This document shows, piece after piece, positions 43,504 through 52,657 of a stretch of DNA of 64,000 bases. The stretch spans positions 1-64,000 of the forward strand of contig JAIOZL010000008.1 of NCBI GenBank assembly GCA_021740645.1. Direction: 5' to 3'. Every line of letters starts with the position of its first letter. Positions within the stretch are counted from its first letter, which is position 1. The notes under the pieces are model-generated. The model searched no databases. It was not told the origin of the DNA and saw nothing but the letters and a program-made list of their open reading frames with translations. The position numbers and the translations under genes were made by a program. Source of the DNA: Bacteroidales bacterium. Lineage in GTDB: Bacteria > Bacteroidota > Bacteroidia > Bacteroidales > JAADJA01.

Positions 43504-44517
43504 ATGGACAGAATTAGATTAGGATTAAAAGGATTCGGAGAAGTCCCCAGGCATCTATATCGGATGTGCATAGAGGATGAACGGATTGAAGTAGTAGCGA
43601 TTTCAGATTTAGGAAGTCCTGAGATTCTTTCCTACTTAGTAGGAGCTGAAACAAAAGGAAAACAAATAGCCAGGGTTGAAGGCAATTTCCTGGTATCAAA
43701 AAATGGCAAAGCCAGATTTATAGGCGGTGGAGAACCCGGAAAAATTCCATGGGATATGTTTGATGTGGATATTGTAGTGGATGGAACATGGCGTTACCGG
43801 TCAAGAGAAGATATGCAGAAACATCTGGATGCTGGTGCAAAGAGGGTAATGCTAACCTCCGTACCTACTGATATTATTGACCGAACGGTAATTGCTGGTA
43901 TTAATGATCATACCCTTTTGGCTACCGACCAGCTTGTATCCGCAGGTTCAGCCACAACAAATGCTGGTGCTCTGATGCTAAAAATACTTTCAGAGAGCTT
44001 TGGCGTAGAATATGCCATGCTTACTACCGTTCACTCATATACTTCTGACCAACCGCTTCGCGACAGAGCTGGTTCAGATTTCAGGAGAAGTCGCTCAGCA
44101 GCAGAAAATATTATCCCTGTAGATACCATCGCTCCAAACTGGATTGAATTTATTATGCCTGAACTGGAAGGAAAAATTGCTGGTACTGCACTCAACGTGC
44201 CTGTTCCTAACGGATCTTTACTCGATCTGACAAGTATATTAAAAAACAAAACCAGTAAAGAAGATGTACATGCTGCTATGAGAGAAGCTGCAAAAAAATA
44301 TCCTCACTTGATTCAAGTACAGGACGACCCGATAGTTTCTACAGATGTGGTAGACAACAGTCATTCAGTAGTGTATGATTCCAAGGCTACGCTTTTATCA
44401 CCTGGCAGAATGGTTAAAACATTAACCTGGTATCACAGTGCTTTTGCTATGGCTGCGCGTATTAAAGAGTTAATTCTGGCTTATGACGAAGCCGATAAGA
44501 AAGGAGGTGTAAAATGA
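43504..44517 (+). CDS. GAPDH-like protein lacking the catalytic cysteine
   Basis: The 337-aa product aligns end to end with the true GAPDH encoded next to it, but key residues differ. The catalytic site reads SAGSATTNAGAL, giving Ala150 for Cys150 and Ala154 for Cys154, while His177 is kept (TTVHSYTSDQ). The NAD-binding loop reads KGFGEVPRH instead of NGFGRIGRS. It therefore should not oxidise glyceraldehyde 3-phosphate by the usual thioester route. Its stop overlaps the start of the active gene by four bases, so the two are coupled and may form mixed tetramers or a regulatory subunit; that role is inference. Confidence 0.9.
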   Translation: MDRIRLGLKGFGEVPRHLYRMCIEDERIEVVAISDLGSPEILSYLVGAETKGKQIARVEGNFLVSKNGKARFIGGGEPGKIPWDMFDVDIVVDGTWRYRSREDMQKHLDAGAKRVMLTSVPTDIIDRTVIAGINDHTLLATDQLVSAGSATTNAGALMLKILSESFGVEYAMLTTVHSYTSDQPLRDRAGSDFRRSRSAAENIIPVDTIAPNWIEFIMPELEGKIAGTALNVPVPNGSLLDLTSILKNKTSKEDVHAAMREAAKKYPHLIQVQDDPIVSTDVVDNSHSVVYDSKATLLSPGRMVKTLTWYHSAFAMAARIKELILAYDEADKKGGVK

Positions 44518-45515
44518 GAGTAGCTATAAATGGATTTGGAAGAATTGGCCGTTCGGTATTCAGAATTTTAAATAAAAGGAACGATATCGAAGTAGTGGCA
44601 ATTAATGACTTATTTGATAATGAGGTATTAGCCTATTTATTAAAATATGACTCGGTTATGAAAGGTTTCGGACAGGATATTAAACTGGAAAACGACCTTT
44701 TAATCACTCCACACGAAAATGTGAAGATGCTTGCTATTAAGGATCCTAAATTATTACCCTGGAAAGAATTGGGCATTGATGTAGTGGTAGAAGCTACGGG
44801 AATTTTCCGTTCACGTGAATCTTTACAACCCCATTTGGATGCAGGGGCAAAAAGGGTGATATTAACGGTTCCGGCAAAAGATGAAATTGATTATACGGTA
44901 GTTATTGGTGTAAATGAAGAAGGACTAAAACCAGCGCATAAGATCGTTTCCAACGCAAGTTGTACAACCAACTGCCTTGCTCCTATGGCCAAAGTCCTAC
45001 ATGATAATTTCGGTATTGTAGAAGGCTTAATGACTACTACGCACGCTTATACCAATGATCAGCGCCTGGCTGATGTACCACACAAAGACTGGCGTCGGGG
45101 AAGAGCTGCTGCTGAAAATATTATCCCAACCACCACCGGAGCTGCCAAAGCAGTTGGTATGGTAATTCCTGAGTTAAAAGGCCGACTCGATGGGATGGCC
45201 TCAAGGGTTCCCGTTCCTGATGGGTCAATTGTAGACCTGGTTGTGGAACTTGCTAAAGATGTGACTGTAGAAGACATTCATGCCGCAGTTAGAATAGCAG
45301 CGAATTCGGAAAAAATGAAGAATGTGCTGCTTTATTCTGAAGACAAATTGGTTTCTTCTGACATTGTGGGCAATTCTTATTCATCAATTTATGACCCTGA
45401 ATTTACTAAAGTTCTGGGCAACCGAATCGTTAAAACCCTAAATTGGTACGACAATGAATGGGGATACTCAAACCGGGTGGTAGACCTGATAGGTTTATTT
45501 ATGAAATTTGAATAG
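44514..45515 (+). CDS. gapA: Glyceraldehyde-3-phosphate dehydrogenase, type I
   Basis: This 333-aa glycolytic enzyme converts glyceraldehyde 3-phosphate, NAD and phosphate to 1,3-bisphosphoglycerate. It has NGFGRIGRS for NAD, the catalytic SNASCTTNCLAP (Cys150) and His177 in TTTHAYTND. The C-terminus has NWYDNEWGYSNRVVDL. All expected catalytic residues are present. It follows the Cys-lacking paralogue with an ATGA overlap, and a strong terminator comes 31 bp after its stop. Confidence 0.97.
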   Translation: MRVAINGFGRIGRSVFRILNKRNDIEVVAINDLFDNEVLAYLLKYDSVMKGFGQDIKLENDLLITPHENVKMLAIKDPKLLPWKELGIDVVVEATGIFRSRESLQPHLDAGAKRVILTVPAKDEIDYTVVIGVNEEGLKPAHKIVSNASCTTNCLAPMAKVLHDNFGIVEGLMTTTHAYTNDQRLADVPHKDWRRGRAAAENIIPTTTGAAKAVGMVIPELKGRLDGMASRVPVPDGSIVDLVVELAKDVTVEDIHAAVRIAANSEKMKNVLLYSEDKLVSSDIVGNSYSSIYDPEFTKVLGNRIVKTLNWYDNEWGYSNRVVDLIGLFMKFE

Positions 45516-45546
45516 AATAAAGATCACTTCAGATTAAATTTTTGAA

Positions 45547-45575
45547 AAGGCTGGTTTTAGAATCAGCCTTTTTTT
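45547..45575 (+). terminator. Terminator after gapA
   Basis: AAGGCTG/CAGCCTT pairs around a 10-base loop and runs straight into a T tract. It overlaps the last codon of the convergent DUF3795 gene. Confidence 0.85.
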
Positions 45576-46059
45576 ATGATGCCAGATAGGTACGTTGCAA
45601 TTCCTTAACCTGTTCATAAAATTTAGGAAACATAGTCCAAAGCTCCTTATTGCACGAAGTTAGCTGGTCGCACTCAATACAACAGTTATAGTTTTTTTCA
45701 ATAACACATTTTCTTACAGTGCAATTGGTGAGAACAACCCCTTCAGGTTTATCATCATTTTTACAGCCATAACAATAGGTTTTTTCTGCTTCAAATTTTA
45801 TCCCATAACGTTCTTCAAGCTTCCAGGCTGCAAAAGCCTCCTTTTTCAATTTATTATCATTGGCCACGGATGCCTTTTTAAATTCACATTCATCCGGACA
45901 GGTATATCCGCAATAATTTAGTTTTTCAGGGTCGGGTTTTTCACCTTTCAAAACACCTCCATTAAAGGCCAGAAGAGAGGGTGATGCCATCAAAGCGCAA
46001 CAGCCGGCACATGTGGTAGAAGCTTTTTTAATAAATGTACGACGGGTAAAAGTTTTCAT
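45574..46059 (-). CDS. Cysteine-rich DUF3795 protein with Tat-type signal
   Basis: This 161-aa protein starts FTRRTFIKKAST, a twin-arginine motif, followed by CAGCCALMASPSLLA, which may end in cleavage or a lipidation site. The body has about twelve cysteines in pairs: CGYTCPDECEF, YCYGCK, NCTVRKC and NCCIECDQLTSC. This pattern matches DUF3795, probably a metal or iron-sulfur binding module. Tat export suggests it folds with its cofactor in the cytoplasm first. No partner is adjacent. Confidence 0.82.
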   Translation of the reverse strand: MKTFTRRTFIKKASTTCAGCCALMASPSLLAFNGGVLKGEKPDPEKLNYCGYTCPDECEFKKASVANDNKLKKEAFAAWKLEERYGIKFEAEKTYCYGCKNDDKPEGVVLTNCTVRKCVIEKNYNCCIECDQLTSCNKELWTMFPKFYEQVKELQRTYLAS

Positions 46060-46276
46060 GGTTTAAATTTATTTATGGTGTGATAAAGATATGACGGATA
46101 TATTGTAAATCGAAGCTGGGTTAACAAACTGTAATTATGGGTTTACCAATAAATTGGATACATACCCATAGTGTCGAAAGCATCTATCCATGCCCGCCTG
46201 AGGTTGATAATTGAATTATGAGTGTGGTAATAAAAAATGACAGCCCTTAATTAACAAACCAAAATTATTTTGCCAA

Positions 46277-46312
46277 TTAATTTGCAAATTAAAACTATTA
46301 TAATTTACTTTG
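46277..46312 (+). promoter_or_regulatory. Promoter with 16-bp palindromic operator
   Basis: TTAATTTGCAAATTAA (46277-46292) is a perfect 16-bp palindrome. Its TTTG (46281-46284) is in position for a -33 box, 20 bases before TTACTTTG (46305-46312), a variant -7 box. AAAGTACTTT (46319-46328), a second perfect palindrome, lies at the transcription start. The winged-helix regulator in this operon is the natural candidate to bind here. Confidence 0.6.
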
Positions 46313-46331
46313 CATTTCAAAGTACTTTTAT

Positions 46332-46946
46332 ATGATAGAAAAATACATAGAAGACATCAAAGAAATCAAAGACATTATGAACCGATCTTCCCGGTTCGTA
46401 TCCCTAAGTGGCCTATCGGGCATAACAGCCGGTATCACGGCTTTGATTGGTGCATACATGGCACATACATTCGTTTTCGCACAAGGTAATTATCTAACCT
46501 TTGATGACCGTATCCTTTCTGCAGAACAATTTTCTTCTCTGCTATTAATAGCCTGCGGGACTATTTTTATAAGTATAGGTTTGGTAATTTATCTTACTAC
46601 CAAGGAAACAAAAAAGCGGAAGCAAAAAATCTGGGATCAGCAGACCAGGCGAATTCTTCTCAACCTGTCGATACCATTATTTACCGGGGGCATCATATCC
46701 ATGATGTTTCTTATCAGAGGTTATGTGGGTATTGTACTGCCCATGACCTTGATCTTTTATGGTATGGCACTGGTTAATGTGAGCAAATACACAATAAATG
46801 AAATAAGGAGCCTGGGGCTTATAGAAATTTTTTTTGGCCTTGCTGCTCTGCAGTTTATAAGCTATGGGCTTATCCTATGGTCTATAGGGTTTGGTGTCCT
46901 ACACATCGTTTATGGAATTATTATTAAAATGAGATATAAGTTGTGA
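46332..46946 (+). CDS. Membrane protein of unknown function in a regulator operon
   Basis: The family is not recognised by name. The 204-aa product has a charged 20-residue N-terminus and about six membrane helices (GITAGITALIGAYMAHTFVF, FSSLLLIACGTIFISIGLVI and four more). Its stop overlaps the GTG start of the winged-helix gene (GTGA), so the two are translationally coupled. Membrane proteins coded with such regulators are often sensors or controlled transport or stress proteins; here this is inference. Confidence 0.8.
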   Translation: MIEKYIEDIKEIKDIMNRSSRFVSLSGLSGITAGITALIGAYMAHTFVFAQGNYLTFDDRILSAEQFSSLLLIACGTIFISIGLVIYLTTKETKKRKQKIWDQQTRRILLNLSIPLFTGGIISMMFLIRGYVGIVLPMTLIFYGMALVNVSKYTINEIRSLGLIEIFFGLAALQFISYGLILWSIGFGVLHIVYGIIIKMRYKL

Positions 46947-47233
46947 AGGATATTCTGAATGACCTGGATAAAGCATTTGAAAACAGGATTCGACTGGGAA
47001 TCATGTCGGCACTTGTAGTAAACGACTTTTTGGACTTCAACAGTTTAAAAGAATTACTTGGAGTTACCGATGGCAACCTGGCAAGCCATTTGAAATCATT
47101 GGAAAAGAAAGAATATATAAACTTTACGAAGGAATTTCTGGGAAGAAAGCCCAACACAAAATACTTTTCCACCGATACTGGCAAAGAAGCATTTAAAAAA
47201 CACATCAATGCGATTGAACAATTATTAAATTAA
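46943..47233 (+). CDS. Winged-helix transcriptional regulator (HTH_34 / ArsR-like)
   Basis: This 96-aa protein is a single winged helix: FENRIRLGIMSALVVNDFLD, then SLKELLGVTDGNLASHLKSL as the recognition helix region and a wing around KKEYINFTKEFLGRKPNTKY. It starts at GTG. There is no ligand-binding domain and no metal-binding cysteines. It most likely binds as a dimer to the palindrome upstream of its own operon. Confidence 0.9.
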   Translation: MKDILNDLDKAFENRIRLGIMSALVVNDFLDFNSLKELLGVTDGNLASHLKSLEKKEYINFTKEFLGRKPNTKYFSTDTGKEAFKKHINAIEQLLN

Positions 47234-47242
47234 ATAAAAATC

Positions 47243-47530
47243 ATGAAAAAAAATAAAAGACTGATTATAATATTATTTGCTTTACCCTTATTGTTATTGA
47301 TCCCATTTATCGGGATGCAATTTTCTTCAGATGTTAACTGGTCAATTTTCGACTTCCTGGTAATGGGGGCACTATTACTTGGTGTTGGACTTATGTTAGA
47401 GTTAGTATTGAGGAAAGTTTCTAAGAAAGCCAATCGTTTTGCTTTCATAGCCATTATTGTAATTGTGTTCTTACTGGTTTGGGCTGAACTGGCTGTGGGA
47501 ATATTCGGGACGCCATTTGCTGGTGCTTAA
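47243..47530 (+). CDS. Small three-helix membrane protein
   Basis: This 95-aa protein has three membrane helices (LIIILFALPLLLLIPFIGMQF, FLVMGALLLGVGLMLELVL and FAFIAIIVIVFLLVWAELAV). A similar small protein is common in Bacteroidota next to winged-helix regulators, with no known function. It lies nine bases after the regulator gene and is part of the same operon. A weak inverted repeat CCAATAT/ATATTGG followed by TTTT (47551-47570) may end the transcript. Confidence 0.8.
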   Translation: MKKNKRLIIILFALPLLLLIPFIGMQFSSDVNWSIFDFLVMGALLLGVGLMLELVLRKVSKKANRFAFIAIIVIVFLLVWAELAVGIFGTPFAGA

Positions 47531-47595
47531 GAGGTAAAAATTAAGCATGTCCAATATTTATATTGGTTTTCCATGAATCCCATTAGCCAGGGGAG

Positions 47596-49047
47596 TTACT
47601 CATCTATGATTTCTTCAGCCTGCTCAATTTGCTTAATACAATAGTCGGTAAGGGATTTTTGCATCATTCGCTCATCACGGCTGGCCAGCTTAAGAATTTT
47701 CTCTTCAAAACTTTTCTGGTTTTTTATCAGCTCATTTTCAAGCGTTGAAATTTTTGATTGGATAGTGGCAATCCGTGAGCCATAATTTTTATCCACTTCC
47801 CTTGCATCTTTCACAAATTTTAAAAACCGGTTTTTCGGGGCAAATTCAAACACATTTTCAATGGGGTCGAAATGAGTACTAAGTGCTTTTTGATAATTTG
47901 ATACAGCAAATCCATCGGGAATTACAGCCATACCAAAATACCATTGTGTAAACGCATGCACACATGGCCGGAATGGAGAGAGCCACAATACGAAAGCAAT
48001 TTCTTTTGGCAGGTCACTCCTTAACTGGGCAACAAAACCATACTGCGTGGTATTTGAACAGATGGCACGTCCATGTTCATGGGGATTTCCTTTTATATAA
48101 TTTTCAGATTGATCATATTCACTCCCTTCATTGTGGTTACGCAACACAGTAAACAAATCTGATAGCTCAATTTTTTTCTTGGGTTTATATGAAAACGGGA
48201 ATTCTTCTTCTACTTGATATTGATCCGTAAAAAGCGTATTGATCGCACTCCAGTGCCTTACGATATTGCCCATATTTTCTAGATTGCCTTCATCACTATA
48301 TACTAACCTAAAGTTAAATTCTCCATCCTCTTCAGGATCATACCATTTCTTTTTAATCGCATAGTCCACTAAATCCGCCGAGCCATAATAGTTTTCAGAA
48401 TCAGAAAGATCAATGGTGGTGATGGTATAATAATTTGGTATTATTGCAATGTGATCATCAGGGATACGCTGGGCCACCCAATGTTTACCATATACCACAG
48501 ACAACATCCATGCTTCGTGGGCATCAGCAATACAATAGGTCCTGCCAGAAGAAGCATAACCAAACTGCTCAACCAGTGCTCCACCTATCTGAACAGCCTC
48601 ACGTGCTGTCTTTGCCCTTTCGGCCATTGCTCTGCGCAACCAGTAACCAATCCCACCATCCGTAAGTTCCGGTTTTTTCTCTCGTGACAAACAGGCATCA
48701 CTGCTAATGGTTACACCCCATTCGTTCATATAGGAATCAGAAAAATCCATCTCAGGCATTTCAAGCCACAGGTAGTTAAAGGTGGCATTAACCTGCTCCA
48801 TTATTGCACCATTTTTTAAGGTAATAGTTTCCCCGGCATTATAATTCCTGGCTGGAACCTGGTACCAGTTAACAATTCGATCGCCCCAATCATCTTCGTT
48901 ATGGGCGAACATCACTGAGCCATCAGCGGAAGCATCCTTGCCTACCAGGACTGAAAAGCAGTCGTGAGTAAAATCCGAAGTTTTCTGTGAGAAAACTACT
49001 AAAACCGAAATCAGAAAAAGACAGCTTATACCGAAACGTGCACGCAT
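47596..49047 (-). CDS. C69-family dipeptidase (PepD-like), secreted
   Basis: I choose ATG 49047, downstream of the promoter box, over the track start at 49086. The 483-aa product has a signal peptide (GISCLFLISVLVVFSQ). The C69 catalytic motif follows as HDCFSVLVGKDASADGSVMF, where processing before Cys would expose the N-terminal nucleophile. Later motifs are WLRRAMAERAKTAREAV and YCIADAHEAWM. The C-terminal 50 residues are probably coiled coil. It cleaves dipeptides, likely in the periplasm. Confidence 0.92.
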   Translation of the reverse strand: MRARFGISCLFLISVLVVFSQKTSDFTHDCFSVLVGKDASADGSVMFAHNEDDWGDRIVNWYQVPARNYNAGETITLKNGAIMEQVNATFNYLWLEMPEMDFSDSYMNEWGVTISSDACLSREKKPELTDGGIGYWLRRAMAERAKTAREAVQIGGALVEQFGYASSGRTYCIADAHEAWMLSVVYGKHWVAQRIPDDHIAIIPNYYTITTIDLSDSENYYGSADLVDYAIKKKWYDPEEDGEFNFRLVYSDEGNLENMGNIVRHWSAINTLFTDQYQVEEEFPFSYKPKKKIELSDLFTVLRNHNEGSEYDQSENYIKGNPHEHGRAICSNTTQYGFVAQLRSDLPKEIAFVLWLSPFRPCVHAFTQWYFGMAVIPDGFAVSNYQKALSTHFDPIENVFEFAPKNRFLKFVKDAREVDKNYGSRIATIQSKISTLENELIKNQKSFEEKILKLASRDERMMQKSLTDYCIKQIEQAEEIIDE

Positions 49048-49073
49048 GATTTTAAAATTTATAATGTTTTCAG

Positions 49074-49081
49074 CAAATATA
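49074..49081 (-). promoter_or_regulatory. -7 box of the C69 dipeptidase gene
   Basis: TATATTTG on the minus strand matches TAnnTTTG and lies 26 bp upstream of ATG 49047. It overlaps the beginning of the ORF-track prediction and so supports the shorter protein. Confidence 0.55.
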
Positions 49082-49114
49082 ACCAATAAATTATACGCTA
49101 CAATTTAACCAATT

Positions 49115-49149
49115 AAAAAGTGCGGCCTGCCCGGGGCAGGTCGCACTTT
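49115..49149 (-). terminator. Terminator of the efflux operon
   Basis: AAAGTGCGGCCTGCC and GGCAGGTCGCACTTT form a 15-bp stem with one G-T pair and a three-base loop. On the minus strand it is followed by TTTTT. It lies 29 bp after the RND gene stop. Confidence 0.85.
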
Positions 49150-49178
49150 AAAAATTTATTTATCTATTTGGTATAATT

Positions 49179-52100
49179 CTACTTTTTACTGGTAAAAATC
49201 CGGATACCCCAGAGTTTTACTTTATACAATGCATGATACATTGAAGGCACTATGATCAATGTGAGGAAGGTCGCAAATGTTAATCCAAAAATGATGGTCC
49301 ATGACATTGGGCCCCAAAATGCTGCATTTGTCCCACCAAAATAAATGTTAGGTTCAAAGCGGGTAAGCATACCCTCGAAGTCGATATTTAAACCCGAAGC
49401 CAAAGGAATCAGGCCCAGGATAGTAGTAATTGCTGTAAGAAGTACCGGACGTAACCTGGTTTTCCCTGCCTCCACAATACAATCAACCGATTCATCTAAT
49501 GGCAGATTACCCCTGGCTTCAATTCCCAGTTCCTTACGTTTGCGCATTTTCAGGAGATTGATATAATCAATAAGTACAATGGCATTATTTACAACGACAC
49601 CGGCGAGGGAAACAATTCCAATACCGGTCATAATAATTACAAAATCCATTTTAAAAGTTCCCAATCCTCCAAACACACCGATAGTGCTCAACACCACACT
49701 AAAGAGAATAATACCTGGTTTTACAATTGAATTAAATTGGGTTACCAGAATAATAAGCATTATTGAGATGGCAATAAGCAATGCCCTGACCAGAAATTCA
49801 GCTGATTCGGCTTGCTCCTGCTGTTCACCGGTAAACTCATACTTATATCCTTCAGGCATTTCAAAGTCATTTAGCAATGTCCTGATCTCATTGTTCACGG
49901 TGGTTGCATTATAGCCTTCAATTACATTGGACCAAACGGTAACCACACGAGAAAGGTCTTTACGCATAACCGATCCATAAGTAGTGCTGTATTCAATATC
50001 AGCAACTGCGGATATCGGAACCTGGATAATCTTTCCATTTGAGGCGCTTCTAAAGGTAATTCTTTGATTAAGCAGTGCTGAAATATCGTTACGATAAACC
50101 TCCTTTAATCGAAGCTGGATGGGGTATTCATCTTCACCAATTTTAAAGTCAGAAATTTCTTTCCCAAACAAGGCAGTTCGCAGAGTGGTGGCTATCTGAT
50201 AGGTCGAAAGGCCAAACATCCTGGCTTTATCACGGTCGATGTGAACGATCATTTCAGGTTTTCCCACATCCAAATCAATTTTTAAGCCTTCAATTCCTTC
50301 AATATGGCTGTTGTTGATGAACACTATCATGGAGTCAGATAATCCAAGCAGTTTATCAAAATCTTTACCACTGATCTCAATATTAATGGGCTTACCTGTT
50401 GGTGGCCCGTTACTTTGCCGGTCCACGGTTACATCCACACCGGGGTATTTGTGAATTAGGCTATCCGCAAACATCTTGAGGTAACCAGAAGTATTTCTTC
50501 CTCCTCTATACTCATAATCAATAAAGGACACTGTGATTAATCCACGATTTGGACCACCCGACTTTCCGGAAAATCCTTCATTTTCTCCTACTGCACCTTT
50601 TCCTACAATTGTTACAAGAGATTTTAATAAGTCCTGGTTATCATCCAGCAAATGATAGATATCGTCCTCCATTTTTTTCATTATTCCATCTGTCACATCG
50701 ATATCCGTTCCAATAGGCAATTCTGCTATTACATTTATAAAATCAGGATCAGCTACCGGGAAAAATTCTACTTTGGGGTTTCGTGCAAAATAAAAAACGA
50801 TTGTCAGGATCAGCAAAAGGAAAGTACCAAATACAAAATATTGGGGATTCCGTTTACGCATTACAAACTTCAGGGTGCGCAAATATGTATTTTCAAGCCA
50901 TACCAAAAATTTTTCCTGAAACCATTTTGATATTCTGTATAAAATGAAAATATTGAGAATACCCACCACAGCAAATATAGCGAGCATATTAGCCAGGAAG
51001 TAAACTTTAGCGATATAGAATAATATGGCCAATCCACCCATAATCCCAGCTACCCTGAGGGATCGTTTAATCCTGGGAGGTGGGTTCTGGTCGCCATATC
51101 GTATGTATGATGATGAAACAACAGGGATAATGACCAACGCAACAAATAATGAAGAAGTAAGCACGATGATCAATGTAATCGGCAAAAACTTCATAAACTC
51201 ACCCATCATGCTATCCCAAAATATGAGTGGGAAAAAAGCTGCAAGTGTTGTAGCCGTGGATGAAATGATCGGCATCGCAATTTCTCCAACTGCTTTTTTA
51301 GCGGCCTCATATTTAGAATATCCCCGGTCAATAAAACGGTAAATATTCTCCACCACCACGATGGCGTTGTCCACTAACATACCCAGGGCAAGGATCAATG
51401 AAAACAATACGATCATATTGATGGTTGTTCCCATCAATCCAAGAATCATAAATGACAAGAACATGGAGGCCGGGATGGCCAGGCCAACAAATAGTGCATT
51501 GCGAATACCCAGGAAAAAGTAGAGAACCAGCAATACAAATAGTACACCCATGATAATACTATTCTCCAGGTTACTCAGCTGCTTCTTAATCATATCCGAC
51601 TGGTCGTTTGTAATCGTAATGTTCAGGTTTTGAGGGATAAGATTTGACTCGCGGGCATTTTCCAGAATCTCAAAGATCTGGTAGGTAGCATTTAATAAAT
51701 TTTCTCCACCTTTTTTAACTACCTGAAGTGTAACTACATTCTCTTTGTTTAGTCTTGCATAACTGTCTGGGTCTTCAAATCCATAAATTACATCAGCCAC
51801 ATCACGGAGATATACCACATCTTGATTTTCATGCTTGATGACAATATCCTTCATTTCGCTTATATGCTCAAATTCTCCGATTACCCTGAGCGTTCGTCTT
51901 GAACCACCAATCCTAAGATCGCCACCTGACATAGAAACATTTTCTGATGCAATCGCATTTTCAATGTCGGTAAAACTCAGTTCATAAGAAGCCAGTTTAT
52001 AAGGATCGACATTTATCTTAACTTCCCTATCATTTAGCCCGGTGATTTCAACTTTTGAAATCTCAGAAATCGGTTCTATTTCATCTTCCAGGAATTCAGC

Positions 52101-52610
52101 ATAATATTTCAGCTCATTTACGCTGTAATCCCCTGACAGGTTAATATTGATGATCGGGAATTCAGAAAAGTCAATATCTGTTATTTGCGGGTCTTCAAGC
52201 AGGTCATTTGGCAATTCCCTTTTCGCTTTGTCTACAGCATCTCTCACTTCCTGCAAGGCCACATTTATTTCAATGCCTGTATTGAATTCCACGAAAATCA
52301 CTGAAACATCCTGAAGTGAATTTGAAGTGATCTTTTTAATTCCCCTGATCGACTCCAGTTCTTTTTCAATAGGCCTGGAAATTAAGTTTTCAATATCCAC
52401 TGGTGGGTTCCCAAAATAAAAGGTCTGCACCATCACCGTAGGAATATAAATATCCGGAAAAAGTTCTTTTGGTAACGATTTATAACTGATGTAACCAAAT
52501 CCCAGGATAATAAACAACAGTAAGAAAATGGTATTTTTATTGTTAAGCGCAAAGGTGGTAAGTTTAAATTCCCTGCTAACTTTTTCGTCTTTTTGAATTT
52601 GATTTTCCAT
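49179..52610 (-). CDS. RND-family efflux permease (AcrB-like)
   Basis: This 1143-aa inner-membrane pump uses the proton gradient to export compounds. It has twelve membrane helices in two halves with large periplasmic loops. Motifs include the amphipathic N-terminus, GNPPVDIENLISRPIEKELE, LGMLVDNAIVVVENIYRF and in the second half GIVSLAGVVVNNAIVLIDYI. It is the last gene of a five-gene unit. Substrates cannot be told from sequence; the Asp-rich helix 4 fits the proton-driven HAE class rather than metal exporters. Confidence 0.96.
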   Translation of the reverse strand: MENQIQKDEKVSREFKLTTFALNNKNTIFLLLFIILGFGYISYKSLPKELFPDIYIPTVMVQTFYFGNPPVDIENLISRPIEKELESIRGIKKITSNSLQDVSVIFVEFNTGIEINVALQEVRDAVDKAKRELPNDLLEDPQITDIDFSEFPIININLSGDYSVNELKYYAEFLEDEIEPISEISKVEITGLNDREVKINVDPYKLASYELSFTDIENAIASENVSMSGGDLRIGGSRRTLRVIGEFEHISEMKDIVIKHENQDVVYLRDVADVIYGFEDPDSYARLNKENVVTLQVVKKGGENLLNATYQIFEILENARESNLIPQNLNITITNDQSDMIKKQLSNLENSIIMGVLFVLLVLYFFLGIRNALFVGLAIPASMFLSFMILGLMGTTINMIVLFSLILALGMLVDNAIVVVENIYRFIDRGYSKYEAAKKAVGEIAMPIISSTATTLAAFFPLIFWDSMMGEFMKFLPITLIIVLTSSLFVALVIIPVVSSSYIRYGDQNPPPRIKRSLRVAGIMGGLAILFYIAKVYFLANMLAIFAVVGILNIFILYRISKWFQEKFLVWLENTYLRTLKFVMRKRNPQYFVFGTFLLLILTIVFYFARNPKVEFFPVADPDFINVIAELPIGTDIDVTDGIMKKMEDDIYHLLDDNQDLLKSLVTIVGKGAVGENEGFSGKSGGPNRGLITVSFIDYEYRGGRNTSGYLKMFADSLIHKYPGVDVTVDRQSNGPPTGKPINIEISGKDFDKLLGLSDSMIVFINNSHIEGIEGLKIDLDVGKPEMIVHIDRDKARMFGLSTYQIATTLRTALFGKEISDFKIGEDEYPIQLRLKEVYRNDISALLNQRITFRSASNGKIIQVPISAVADIEYSTTYGSVMRKDLSRVVTVWSNVIEGYNATTVNNEIRTLLNDFEMPEGYKYEFTGEQQEQAESAEFLVRALLIAISIMLIILVTQFNSIVKPGIILFSVVLSTIGVFGGLGTFKMDFVIIMTGIGIVSLAGVVVNNAIVLIDYINLLKMRKRKELGIEARGNLPLDESVDCIVEAGKTRLRPVLLTAITTILGLIPLASGLNIDFEGMLTRFEPNIYFGGTNAAFWGPMSWTIIFGLTFATFLTLIIVPSMYHALYKVKLWGIRIFTSKK

Positions 52611-52657
52611 TAATTATCTGATTTAGACATATGCGTAATAAATTACATTGTTACGAT

